Positions 49,854 to 59,050 of a DNA stretch of 64,000 bases are shown piece by piece. Under the pieces are notes generated by a model. It made no database searches. It saw only the letters and a program-made list of their open reading frames with translations, and was not told the origin of the DNA. The translations under genes were made by a program, and so were the position numbers. Position 1 is the first letter of the stretch. The number at the start of each line of letters is the position of its first letter. This DNA comes from an uncultured Spartobacteria bacterium (GTDB lineage: Bacteria; Verrucomicrobiota; Verrucomicrobiia; Chthoniobacterales; Chthoniobacteraceae): the NCBI GenBank assembly GCA_903933715.1, contig CAIZLD010000031.1, positions 1-64,000 of the forward strand, in the 5' to 3' direction.

Positions 49854-51782
49854 ATGCAAGACTGGAACACCGACTCAGCTATTGAACTCTACAACATCGA
49901 CCGATGGGGTATGGGCTACTTTTCCATCAACCCCCGCGGGCATGTGGAGGTTTTGCCGACGCAAAATCCCGCCACCTCCGTCGATATCATGGAGGTCATC
50001 GAGGACGCCCGGGATCGCGGCCTGACGTTCCCGCTCGTCCTGCGTTTTCAGGATCTGCTCCAGCACCGGGTCGAGACGATCAACCTCGCGTTCCAGTCGG
50101 CCATTAACGAATTCGGTTACAAAAATCATTACCGGGGCGTTTTTCCGATCAAGGTCAACCAGCTGCGCGAAGTGGTCGAGGAAATCGTCGAAGCCGGGCG
50201 GCCGTTCCATCTCGGGATTGAAGCCGGGAGCAAGCCGGAACTGCTCGCCGCGCTGGCCATTCAGAACGACCCCGAAGGGCTCATCATCTGCAACGGCTAC
50301 AAAGACCGTCAATTCATCCAGAGCGCGCTGCTGGGCAATAAGCTCGGCAATCGCGTGATCATGGTGGTCGAGAAAATCGAGGAGCTTTTTCAAATCATCG
50401 AGGTCTCCAAAAAAACCGGAGTCGAACCGATGATCGGCCTGCGGGTGCGGCTCCAGTCCAAAGGGGCCGGTAAATGGGCCACCAGCGGCGGCGAAAATGC
50501 CAAATTCGGCCTCTCCACCGCCGACCTCGTCCGAGCCAGCGAAACGCTCAAAGCCGAGGGGCTGGCGCATTGCCTCAAGCTCGTCCATTTCCACGTCGGC
50601 TCGCAAGTGCCCGACATCGGCACGATCAAGCGGGCGGTGCGGGAAGCGGCCCGGTTTTATTCCAAGCTCGCCAAGCTCGGCCACGAGCTCGGTTATCTGG
50701 ACGTCGGCGGCGGCCTCGCGGTCGATTACGACGGCTCCAACACCGCCTTCGACAGCTCCACCAACTACACGCTTCAGGAATACGCCCGCGATGTGATTTA
50801 CAACATCATGGATGTGTGCGATTCGGAGGCGATCCCGCATCCGATCATCGTCAGCGAAAGCGGACGGGCGCTTGTGGCCCACCATTCCGTGCTGGTCGTG
50901 GAGGCGTTTGGATCAATTGAAAAATACGACGCGAGCGCGGCCTTCTCCGCGAAACCGAGCGATCACAAGCTGGTAAGCGATATTTTCGATATCGAAAAAA
51001 ACCTGACCGAAGCGAATCGGACCGAGATGTTTCACGACGCGCAGGAAATCAAAGAGCAGACGCTCTCGATGTTCAACTTCGGGCTGATGGATTTGGAAAG
51101 CAAAGCCAAGATCGAGCAAGCCTACTGGCGCATTGCCCACCGGACGGTCAAACTTTTCCACGCGCAGGACGACCAGGAATACATCCCGGACGAAGTGAAG
51201 GAACTCGAAGTGGCGCTGGGCGACCAGTATGTCTGCAATTTCTCGGTTTTCCAGAGCCTCCTGGATCACTGGGCATTGGGCCAGCTCTTCCCGGTCATGC
51301 CGATTCACCGCCTCAACGAGGAGCCGACCCACCAGGCCACGCTGGTCGATATTACGTGCGATTCCGACGGCAAGGTGAGCAAGTTTATCGATCTCCAGGA
51401 CGTGAAGGAAACGTTGCCGCTCCACGGGCTCAAGGGCAGCGAGCCTTATTATATCGGCTTTTTCCTGATGGGCGCCTACCAGGATATCATGGGCGATCTG
51501 CACAACCTTTTCGGGCGCGTCAACGAAGCGCACGTTTTCCTGGACGAAGACGAAGAGGACGGCTTCTACATTGAGGAAACCATTGAAGGGAGCACGATTG
51601 CCGAGGTGCTTTCGATGACCCAGTGGAACCAGTCCGACTTGATTCGCGGCTTCAAAAAGCAGGTGGACGCGGCCATCAAGAGCGACCGGCTCAAGCCCAA
51701 CGAAGGTATGAAACTCCTAACCGCCTACGAACGCGGCCTCAAGAACTACACTTACCTGGACATCCAAAACGGCAAAGCGTAG
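49854..51782 (+). CDS. speA: Biosynthetic arginine decarboxylase
   Basis: 642 aa, PLP enzyme converting arginine to agmatine for polyamine synthesis. The PLP Lys100 is in YRGVFPIKVNQ; LHFHVGSQVPDI-like sequence (VHFHVGSQVPDIGTIKRAV), YLDVGGGLAVDYDGS, ISESGRAL-type VSESGRALVAHH and the C-terminal GAYQDIMGDLHNLFG follow the SpeA pattern. Length is typical for the large fold-III form. ATG 49854. Confidence 0.97.
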   Translation: MQDWNTDSAIELYNIDRWGMGYFSINPRGHVEVLPTQNPATSVDIMEVIEDARDRGLTFPLVLRFQDLLQHRVETINLAFQSAINEFGYKNHYRGVFPIKVNQLREVVEEIVEAGRPFHLGIEAGSKPELLAALAIQNDPEGLIICNGYKDRQFIQSALLGNKLGNRVIMVVEKIEELFQIIEVSKKTGVEPMIGLRVRLQSKGAGKWATSGGENAKFGLSTADLVRASETLKAEGLAHCLKLVHFHVGSQVPDIGTIKRAVREAARFYSKLAKLGHELGYLDVGGGLAVDYDGSNTAFDSSTNYTLQEYARDVIYNIMDVCDSEAIPHPIIVSESGRALVAHHSVLVVEAFGSIEKYDASAAFSAKPSDHKLVSDIFDIEKNLTEANRTEMFHDAQEIKEQTLSMFNFGLMDLESKAKIEQAYWRIAHRTVKLFHAQDDQEYIPDEVKELEVALGDQYVCNFSVFQSLLDHWALGQLFPVMPIHRLNEEPTHQATLVDITCDSDGKVSKFIDLQDVKETLPLHGLKGSEPYYIGFFLMGAYQDIMGDLHNLFGRVNEAHVFLDEDEEDGFYIEETIEGSTIAEVLSMTQWNQSDLIRGFKKQVDAAIKSDRLKPNEGMKLLTAYERGLKNYTYLDIQNGKA

Positions 51783-51936
51783 CGGTGGATCGACCGCTCC
51801 GCGGGCGATTTGGGGACGGGCGTGGAATTCCAGAATTGGCGGGCGCGTTCCCATCGCGCCCGGAGGTCGCGATCCACCTTGTCGCGATCGACCTTGCTTT
51901 GCGTCCGGCCGCAAAGCCTGATATGTTTTTCCGGTT

Positions 51937-54123
51937 ATGGCATTCGAGCTTTCCTCACATTATCAGCCAATGGGCGACCAGGCCCAGGCCATTGCCAAGC
52001 TGATCAAGACCGTTGAGGCCGGAAACCGCCACCAGACGCTGCTCGGCGTCACCGGCTCGGGCAAGACGTTCACTGTCTCCAATGTGATCAAGGAGATCGA
52101 CCGCCCCACGCTCGTCATCGCCCATAACAAAACGCTCGCCGCCCAGCTCTACAGCGAGTTCAAACAGTTCTTCCCCAATAACGCGGTCGAATATTTCGTC
52201 AGCTATTTCGACTATTACCAGCCGGAGGCTTACATCCCGCGCACCGATACCTACATCGAAAAAGATTCCTCCATTAACGAGGAGATTGAGCGGTTGCGGC
52301 TTTCGGCGACCTCCTCGCTGCTGACCCGGCGCGACGTGATCGTGATCGCCAGCGTTTCGTGCATCTACGGCTTGGGCTCGCCCGAGGATTACATGAACAT
52401 GCTCGCCGAGTTGCATGTCGGCCAGACGATCACCCGGGAAGCCGTCCTCGCGAAGCTGGTCGAAATGCTCTACGAGCGCAACGATATCGCGTTTGAGCGG
52501 GGCCGGTTCCGTGTCCGGGGGGACGTGGTCGAGATCTATCCCGCCCACCTCGATGAGGAAGCGTTGCGGGTCGAATTTTTCGGCGACGAAATCGACCGGA
52601 TCTGCCGCTTTGACCCGCTCACCGGCCACCTGGTCGAGCAGCTCCAAAAAGTCGTTCTCTTCCCGGCCAAGCAATTCGTCACCCCGTATGAAAAATTGCA
52701 GGCCGCCCAGCGGACCATCCGGGAGGAACTCGACCAGCGCATCGTCTGGTTTGAAGCCCAAGGCAAACTGCTCGAAGCGCAACGGATTAAAATGCGCACC
52801 GAGTTCGACCTCGAAATGATGCAGGAAATGGGATTTTGCAACGGCATCGAAAACTACTCGCGCCATCTCTCGGGCCGTCCGCCCGGCTCGCGCCCTTACA
52901 CGCTCCTCGATTTCTTTCCGCGCGACTTCCTCTGTGTTATCGACGAATCGCACGCCACCGTCCCGCAAATCGGCGGGATGTTCGAGGGGGACCGCTCGCG
53001 CAAAAGCGTGCTCGTCGATTTCGGATTCCGGCTCCCGAGCGCCATGGACAACCGGCCGCTCAATTTCCGCGAGTTCATGGAAATGACCCACCAGCTCGTC
53101 TACGTGAGCGCCACCCCGGCCGATTTCGAGCTGCGCAACAGCGTCGTTGGCAATACCGCCTACCTGCCCGGCAAAAAAGAGGCGCTTGCCAACGGCGACC
53201 CGGAGCCGGTTGCCTTCGCCGGGGAATTTCATCTTTCGCGCACCGATCAGCCGCCGGAAAAGTTTGACGTTTACACGCCCGGCGCGTCGCTCATTGCGGA
53301 ACAGATCATCCGGCCGACCGGCCTGCTCGATCCGCAAATCACCATGCGCCCGTTGAAGCATCAAATCGACGAGACCATCGAGCTTTGCCGTCAACGCACC
53401 GAGAAAGGGGAGCGCGTCCTCGTCACGACGCTTACCAAACGCACCGCCGAGGATTTGACCGACTATCTCCGCGACGTCGGCTTGAAAGTTCGCTACCTGC
53501 ACTCAGACATCGACACCATCGAGCGGGTGGAGATTTTGCGGGCGTTGCGGGCCGGGGAATTCGATATTCTGGTCGGCATCAACCTGCTGCGCGAAGGGCT
53601 CGACCTGCCGGAAGTGTCGCTCGTCTGCATCCTCGACGCCGACAAGGAAGGGTATCTGCGCAGCCAGACTTCGCTCATCCAGACGGCGGGCCGCGCCGCG
53701 CGCCATATCAACGGCGAGGTGTATCTTTTCGCCGATGTCGTCACCAAAAGCATGGCCAAGCTGATCGCCGTGACCGAATACCGGCGCGCCAGGCAGATGG
53801 AATACAACACGCTCCACAAGATCACGCCGACCAGCGTGAAGCGGGCCGTGCAGGAGAGCCTGCACACGATTCTCAAAGGGCGCGAGCTGGAGGCATCGGT
53901 CGTGCGCGAATCGGGCGCGAGCTTTGATGTGGGTGAACTCCTGCGCGAACTGCAAACCGAGATGGTGGAAGCCGCCGGGAATCTTGAATACGAGAAAGCG
54001 GCGCTTTTACGCGACCAGATCGCCGAGTTAAAGAGCGGCATCGGGCTCGACAAGATCGAGCCCCGATCCAAGCCGGTGAAATACGCCGCCGGGAAAAAAC
54101 ACGTCGGCAAAAAGTCGCTGTAA
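51937..54123 (+). CDS. uvrB: Excinuclease ABC subunit B
   Basis: 728 aa. Damage-verifying helicase-like subunit of nucleotide excision repair. Walker A GVTGSGKTFTVSNV, the beta-hairpin region EYFVSYFDYYQPEAYIPRTDTYIEKD, DESHATVPQIGGMFEGDRSRK, helicase motifs (LVTTLTKRTAEDL; GINLLREGLDLPEVSLV; IQTAGRAARH) and the C-terminal UVR domain (LQTEMVEAAGNLEYEKAALLRDQIAEL) are all present. A Lys-rich tail of about 25 residues follows. ATG 51937 starts at the family position. Confidence 0.98.
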   Translation: MAFELSSHYQPMGDQAQAIAKLIKTVEAGNRHQTLLGVTGSGKTFTVSNVIKEIDRPTLVIAHNKTLAAQLYSEFKQFFPNNAVEYFVSYFDYYQPEAYIPRTDTYIEKDSSINEEIERLRLSATSSLLTRRDVIVIASVSCIYGLGSPEDYMNMLAELHVGQTITREAVLAKLVEMLYERNDIAFERGRFRVRGDVVEIYPAHLDEEALRVEFFGDEIDRICRFDPLTGHLVEQLQKVVLFPAKQFVTPYEKLQAAQRTIREELDQRIVWFEAQGKLLEAQRIKMRTEFDLEMMQEMGFCNGIENYSRHLSGRPPGSRPYTLLDFFPRDFLCVIDESHATVPQIGGMFEGDRSRKSVLVDFGFRLPSAMDNRPLNFREFMEMTHQLVYVSATPADFELRNSVVGNTAYLPGKKEALANGDPEPVAFAGEFHLSRTDQPPEKFDVYTPGASLIAEQIIRPTGLLDPQITMRPLKHQIDETIELCRQRTEKGERVLVTTLTKRTAEDLTDYLRDVGLKVRYLHSDIDTIERVEILRALRAGEFDILVGINLLREGLDLPEVSLVCILDADKEGYLRSQTSLIQTAGRAARHINGEVYLFADVVTKSMAKLIAVTEYRRARQMEYNTLHKITPTSVKRAVQESLHTILKGRELEASVVRESGASFDVGELLRELQTEMVEAAGNLEYEKAALLRDQIAELKSGIGLDKIEPRSKPVKYAAGKKHVGKKSL

Positions 54124-54144
54124 ACCCAGCAGCGGTTCTGTGCG

Positions 54145-54639
54145 TTACCAGACAGATATTATTCGATAATCCCGAACTAGACCGGCCATCGTGAACTGAA
54201 ATAAATCGCCTTTTCGTTTTCCGGTCAGTTGCCGACCCAGCGGCGATTCGGGGGTGATGACGAGGATGCTTTTCTTGGCGTGGAGCACCTCGGTGCCTCC
54301 GGCTTTGGGCCCCATGAAATAGAAAGCCCGTTCGAGCGGTTCCCTGCCGCACCGTGTTTCCAATTCGATCAAAGCGCCGAGATCGATCGGCGTCTCCGGG
54401 CCGCAGTCGCGCAATTCGAGCGACTCGAAAAAGGCTCGCGCCGTTGCGGTTTCGGCAGCCTGCCGGGATTGTCCGCGCGCCAGATACGATGCCTCCAGTC
54501 CGCGAGTGTCGTATTTGTTCTCTGCCTTGCTCTGCTCGTGGGTCGCATCGGCATGCGCCGCCCGGGCCGACTGGGCGTACAGCTCCAGCTCCGCAACGAG
54601 GGATTCGATAATTTTCTGGACGATGGCCCGCTTATTCAC
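54145..54639 (-). CDS. GreA/GreB-family transcription factor
   Basis: 164 aa. The C-terminal FKBP-like Gre domain is clear (VLHAKKSILVITPESPLGRQLTGKRKGDLFQF). The N-terminal half is a helical segment (KIIESLVAELELYAQSARAAHADATHEQSKAENKYDTRG) that differs from the standard GreA coiled coil, as in the GreAB-like subgroup. It should bind the RNA polymerase secondary channel; cleavage stimulation is uncertain. GTG 54639 is the only start that fits; the open frame extends upstream into leuA but without support. Confidence 0.8.
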   Translation of the reverse strand: MNKRAIVQKIIESLVAELELYAQSARAAHADATHEQSKAENKYDTRGLEASYLARGQSRQAAETATARAFFESLELRDCGPETPIDLGALIELETRCGREPLERAFYFMGPKAGGTEVLHAKKSILVITPESPLGRQLTGKRKGDLFQFTMAGLVRDYRIISVW

Positions 54640-54671
54640 AGCGAATGCTAAACGATCGCGAAGGTAGACCC

Positions 54672-56222
54672 TTACGGCGTGGAAGCCACGGGTGCGGGCG
54701 TGGAAAGCCGCCCGCCAAGCACGCGGTTGACGGCATTCAGATAAGCCCGGGCGCTGGCCTCGATCACGTCGGTGCTGGCTCCCTTGCCGGTGACCAGATG
54801 GCCGCCGCCAAAGTCGCACTTGATGGTCACTTCCCCCAAGGCGTCTTTGCCCTGCGTGACGGCTTGCACGTTGTATTCGACCAAATGCCCCTGCTGGTTT
54901 GCAATGCGGTCGATGGCTTTCATTGCGGCATCCACCGCGCCGTTGCCGGGGCTGGAATCCTGCAATATTTCCTCGCCCCGTTTGAGCCGCACGGTGGCCG
55001 TGGGGATTGTCGAGCTGCCGCTGGCAACGTGGATGTAGTCCAGCGTGTACCCTTCCAGGTTCGCCCCCATCGAGTCGTCCACCAGCACGGAGAGGTCGTC
55101 GTCGTAGACGAATTTCTTTTTGTCGCCGATCTCCTTGAACCGGGTAAAGACGCTGTCAATTTCGGCATCGCTCAACTTGAAACCCAAATGTTCCAGCCGC
55201 TTGACCATCGCGTGCCGTCCGCTGTGCTTGGTGAGTGGTAATTCGGTGTCGCCCCAGCCGACTTCCCGCGGGTCCATGATCTCGTAGGTCTCCCGCTTTT
55301 TCAGGATGCCGTCCTGGTGGATGCCCGAGCTGTGGGCAAAGGCGTTCTCGCCGACAATCGCCTTGGAACGCTGCACCATCAAGCCGCTCATCCGGCTGAT
55401 CAGCCGGGACGATTTGACGATCTCCCGCGTCGCCACGTCGGTGCGGACCGCATCATAGAAATCACCGCGCGTTTTGATCGCCATCACGACTTCCTCCAAC
55501 GCCGCGTTGCCCGCCCGTTCGCCGATGCCGTTGATGGTCCCTTCGACCTGGCGCGCCCCGGCCTTGACGGCAGCCAGCGAGTTGGCGACGGCCAACCCCA
55601 GGTCGTTGTGGCAATGGACGCTGATGATGGCGTCGTCGATGTTGCGCACGTTGCCTTTGAGATAGCCGATCAAGGCCGCGTATTGCTCCGGCACGGCAAA
55701 CCCGACCGTATCAGGGATATTGACCGTGGTGGCTCCGGCCTCAATGACCGCTTGCACCACCTGGGCCAAAAATTCCGGCTCCGTGCGGGAGCCGTCTTCC
55801 GGGGAAAACTCGACATCGCGGCACAGCGCCTTGGCCCGTTTGACCCCGTCCACGGCCATGCGGATGATCTCTTCGCGGGCTTTGGCGAGCTTGAACTCGC
55901 GATGAATCGCCGAGGTCGCCAAAAAGACATGGATGCGCCCCCGTTCGCCTGCCGGTTTCACGGCGGCTCCGGCGGCTTCGATGTCCTTGGCGACGCAACG
56001 GGCCAAACCGCAGATGATCGGGCCTTTGACTTCGGTTGCGATCTTGCTGACCGCTTCGAAATCGCCATCGCTGATGACCGGGAACCCGGCCTCGATGACA
56101 TCGACATTGAGCCGGGCCAGTTGCCGGGCGACCTCCATTTTTTCCCGCAAATTCATGGAAGCGCCGGGGCATTGTTCACCGTCCCGCAACGTGGTGTCGA
56201 AAATGATAACTTTGTCTGACAT
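54672..56222 (-). CDS. leuA: 2-isopropylmalate synthase
   Basis: 516 aa; condenses acetyl-CoA with 2-oxoisovalerate, first step of leucine synthesis. The start [24 protein letters not shown] holds the catalytic DTTLRDGEQ motif; [15 protein letters not shown] has the metal Hx[22 protein letters not shown] and the C-terminal regulatory LeuA dimer domain are present. A palindromic ACCCGCT...AGCGGG lies about 110 bp upstream and might be a leader element, but no leader peptide rich in Leu was found. ATG 56222 is the family start. Confidence 0.97.
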   Translation of the reverse strand: MSDKVIIFDTTLRDGEQCPGASMNLREKMEVARQLARLNVDVIEAGFPVISDGDFEAVSKIATEVKGPIICGLARCVAKDIEAAGAAVKPAGERGRIHVFLATSAIHREFKLAKAREEIIRMAVDGVKRAKALCRDVEFSPEDGSRTEPEFLAQVVQAVIEAGATTVNIPDTVGFAVPEQYAALIGYLKGNVRNIDDAIISVHCHNDLGLAVANSLAAVKAGARQVEGTINGIGERAGNAALEEVVMAIKTRGDFYDAVRTDVATREIVKSSRLISRMSGLMVQRSKAIVGENAFAHSSGIHQDGILKKRETYEIMDPREVGWGDTELPLTKHSGRHAMVKRLEHLGFKLSDAEIDSVFTRFKEIGDKKKFVYDDDLSVLVDDSMGANLEGYTLDYIHVASGSSTIPTATVRLKRGEEILQDSSPGNGAVDAAMKAIDRIANQQGHLVEYNVQAVTQGKDALGEVTIKCDFGGGHLVTGKGASTDVIEASARAYLNAVNRVLGGRLSTPAPVASTP

Positions 56223-56478
56223 AAAAAACTTTCTCTCGGTGGTGGATTGGAAAAATAGAGAGCGGCCAGGGACCGCCTCCACCGGGAGCAGCCGCAGCCG
56301 AATTACGATATGAGGCTCCGCGAGACAACCCGCTTTTTAGAGCGGGAACCCGTGGAGCAACGTAAGTCGGCTGGTCAGCGAATAAGGCATGTGGATGTAG
56401 TTGTACCGGTTTCGCGGGAAAATTCAACAACGAAAACCGGTGGATCGCCCGCTCGATTTCCAAAAAAAGTCGAGCGCA

Positions 56479-57927
56479 TCAAGCTTGGCGTAGCGTGATC
56501 TCCACCTGGAGTCCAGACGGGGCGCGATTGCGGGCCATCACGCTCCCGCCGCACGCCTCGACGCATGTTTTGACGATCGCCAGCCCGAGCCCGACGCCGC
56601 CGGTATCGCGGCTGCGCGATACGTCCAGCCGATAGAACGGATCAAATAATTTCGGCAGCGTTTCCTCCGGCACGCCCGGTCCCGAATCGCTCACCATCAG
56701 GAAAACCGTCCCCTCGCGCGACTCGGCCCGAACCTCAATCGGCCCCGCTTCACCCGCGTACCGGACGGCGTTGCGGATCAAGTTCGCAACCGCCCGCCCG
56801 AGCAGCCCCGGCGCGGCCAGAGCCTGCAAAGTCCCCGGAATTTGGATCTCCATGGCCGGCCCCCCTTCGGGGAGTTCGCGGGCGACCACCCGCGTAACCA
56901 GTTCGGCCAATCCGACCGGTTCGCATTGCGCCTCGTTGCGCAGGCTGGCTTTGGAGAAAGCGAGGAGTTCGTTGACAAGGGCGGCCATCTCCCGTGCCTC
57001 CTCGCGCACATCGGCGATGCCCGGCTGCAATGAGGGCTCTGCGCGGGCTTCCAGCAGGCTCAGGGCCACTTCGATCCGGGCGAGCGGAGAACACAATTCG
57101 TGCGCGGCGTCGCCCAGAAATCGCTTTTGGCCGCTCACAAACCCGGCGAGCCGTTGCGTCATCGCATTGATGGCCTGCCCCAGCCGCCCAAGCTCGTCCC
57201 GCCGGGTGGCCTCAACCCGAATTTCGAAATTCCCCTCCGCGACCTGTTCGGTGGCGCGGGTGATTTGACCCAGCGAACGGGTGATCCCGCTCAGGAGCGG
57301 AAGCCAGAATAGGACCGTCAGCGCCAGCCCCCCAAACCCGACCACAGCCCATGGCCGGGCATCGAAAAACAAGCCTCCGCCGCTCATCGAGCTGGAGACG
57401 GCAAACAAAATCACCGGCTGGGACGGCAGGGACGTGGGCAACCGCACCCCCATCCAGTAGCGGACCGGGTTTTCGGTGCGAATCATGAACTTGGGATAAT
57501 TACGGTGCGGTGGCGGCTCCATCCGGTTCGGGAACGTGAGGGGCGGACGCTGACGCCAGGGGCGGCTTTCGGGTTCGGGCCGGTTCCGAAGCCCCTGAGT
57601 TCGCTTGCGAATGATTAGCGGCATTTCCACCTTCGCCCCGGCGAGTTGCGCTCCATTGGGGCCAAAGAGGTAAAAATCCACCCCCTCGTAAGCCGTGCCG
57701 AACCGGTTCATTACCGCATTCCAGTCGGACAGCGGGGTTTCGCGCAGTTCAACTTCGAGAAGGCTAGCCAGGGCGTCGAGACGGCTGGCGGCCTGGCTGG
57801 CCAGAAAGGAATCGAGCCCGGCCCGGAACTGGAACAGGACAAACCCATACAGGACGGCTCCCAGTAAAAGGAGGTTCAAAAATAGCCAGAGCAGGATCTT
57901 GGCAAAAAGCGGAAAACGGACCTTCAT
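56479..57927 (-). CDS. Two-component sensor histidine kinase (CpxA-like)
   Basis: 482 aa. Membrane segment 1 (ILLWLFLNLLLLGAVLYGFVLF), a periplasmic domain with Pro/Arg-rich middle, membrane segment 2 (WAVVGFGGLALTVLFWLPLL), HAMP, HisKA with His276 (FLGDAAHELCSPLARIE), HATPase with VSDSGPGVPEE and GGVGLGLAIVK. The layout follows CpxA-type envelope sensors. The ATG overlaps the response-regulator stop by 4 bp. The region 56223-56478 beyond its stop holds no other supported gene. Confidence 0.93.
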   Translation of the reverse strand: MKVRFPLFAKILLWLFLNLLLLGAVLYGFVLFQFRAGLDSFLASQAASRLDALASLLEVELRETPLSDWNAVMNRFGTAYEGVDFYLFGPNGAQLAGAKVEMPLIIRKRTQGLRNRPEPESRPWRQRPPLTFPNRMEPPPHRNYPKFMIRTENPVRYWMGVRLPTSLPSQPVILFAVSSSMSGGGLFFDARPWAVVGFGGLALTVLFWLPLLSGITRSLGQITRATEQVAEGNFEIRVEATRRDELGRLGQAINAMTQRLAGFVSGQKRFLGDAAHELCSPLARIEVALSLLEARAEPSLQPGIADVREEAREMAALVNELLAFSKASLRNEAQCEPVGLAELVTRVVARELPEGGPAMEIQIPGTLQALAAPGLLGRAVANLIRNAVRYAGEAGPIEVRAESREGTVFLMVSDSGPGVPEETLPKLFDPFYRLDVSRSRDTGGVGLGLAIVKTCVEACGGSVMARNRAPSGLQVEITLRQA

Positions 57928-58646
57928 GGGATGAGGAGGTAGCCTGCCGAGCGCACGGTTCGAATAAAGCGCGGCTCCTTCGGGTCGTCGCCCAGTTTTT
58001 TGCGCAACGCGGAGATATGGACGTCGATGGAGCGATCAAAGACCTCGTAATTCCGCTCGCGGATCTCTTCCAAAAGTTGCTCGCGGGTGCGGACCCGGCC
58101 CGGCGTGCGGCCGAGACAGGCGAGCAGGTCAAACTCGACCGGCGTAAGGGCAAGCGGCATCGAATCCAGGGTTGCCTCGTGGGTGTTCAGGTTGATCCGC
58201 AACGGCCCGGCGACCAGCTCGGAGTCGTCGGGCGGGGAAACCGCGGCGCGCCGGGTGCGGCGAGTCACCGCCCGGAGCCGGGCCAGCAGTTCACGAGTCG
58301 AAAAGGTCTTGGGGAGGTAATCGTCCGCGCCGATTTCCAGCCCGACGATCCGATCCGCCTCGTCGCCCCGCGCGGTGAGCATCAGCACGGGAACATCGGA
58401 TCGATGCCGGATTTGCTTGAGCACCTCGAAACCGTCGAGCCCCGGCAGCATCACGTCGAGAATGACGGCGTCCCAGTTTCCCTGCGTGGCGGATTCCACC
58501 CCTTCGGGCCCGGTATGGACGGCGCTCACGGCGTAACCCATGGCGTCGAGGTATTCGGCGATCAGACGGCAGAGTTTGCGGTCGTCGTCAACGATCAGCA
58601 CGCGGGTGGAGGCGTCCCCTGACGAGGAATGGTCCGATTGGGACAT
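57924..58646 (-). CDS. OmpR-family response regulator (CpxR-like)
   Basis: 240 aa. Receiver with acidic pair (VLIVDDDRKLCRLI), phospho-acceptor Asp64 (VILDVMLPGLDG) and Lys in YLPKTFSTREL; C-terminal winged helix (LTPVEFDLLACLGRTPGRVRTREQLLEEI...VDVHISALRKKLGDD-type). First gene of the two-gene operon with the sensor kinase. Target genes are not shown by sequence; the envelope protease at 47340 is a reasonable guess. Confidence 0.94.
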   Translation of the reverse strand: MSQSDHSSSGDASTRVLIVDDDRKLCRLIAEYLDAMGYAVSAVHTGPEGVESATQGNWDAVILDVMLPGLDGFEVLKQIRHRSDVPVLMLTARGDEADRIVGLEIGADDYLPKTFSTRELLARLRAVTRRTRRAAVSPPDDSELVAGPLRINLNTHEATLDSMPLALTPVEFDLLACLGRTPGRVRTREQLLEEIRERNYEVFDRSIDVHISALRKKLGDDPKEPRFIRTVRSAGYLLIP

Positions 58647-58690
58647 GGGCGAATCTTAGGCCAAATGCATCAAAACAGGGAAGAAGAGTT

Positions 58691-59017
58691 ATCCGCAGAT
58701 TTCGCAGATTACCGCAGATTTTCTGAGAAGCCGGATCAGGAACCGATTCTATAAGGGCAAACGCATCTAAATGATTTCTCGCAAAGGCGCAAAGACGCAA
58801 AGATTCGGAGTAGAAAAACACCGATCGGAGTGCAGCTGAATCCCCCTGAAACCCGACTCGGAACTGAATAAAAAGCGTTGGACAAAAAAGCGCCGTTTGC
58901 ATCTCTTTGCGCCTTGGCGTCTTTGCGTGAGATTTTCTGTATTCCGGCTTTCTATTTAATTTAGGTGCGTTTGCCCTGCCGATTTAATCTGCGTTCATCT
59001 GCGAAATCTGCGGATTT
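58691..59017. repeat. Nested inverted repeats between response regulator and rapA
   Basis: Outer arms: ATCCGCAGATTTCGCAGAT near 58692 and its inverse ATCTGCGAAATCTGCGGAT near 58998. Middle arms: AGGGCAAACGCATCTAAAT (58754-58772) and the inverse of AGGGCAAACGCACCTAAAT (58959-58977). Inner arms: CGCAAAGGCGCAAAGACGC (58780-58798) and the inverse of CGCAAAGACGCCAAGGCGC (58910-58928). They keep the same order in both arms, so the space can fold into one long imperfect hairpin. No gene is present in 58647-59050. Confidence 0.65.
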
Positions 59018-59050
59018 CTTATCTTTCTGTGCGCCTGCCATTTGCTTTTT

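Noticed and set aside
51955-53502. 515-aa minus-strand frame opposite uvrB
   Set aside because: Antisense shadow; UvrB motifs on the plus strand are complete.
56327-56349. Leucine attenuator upstream of leuA
   Set aside because: A CCCGCT/AGCGGG hairpin exists, but no Leu-rich leader peptide or T-run accompanies it.
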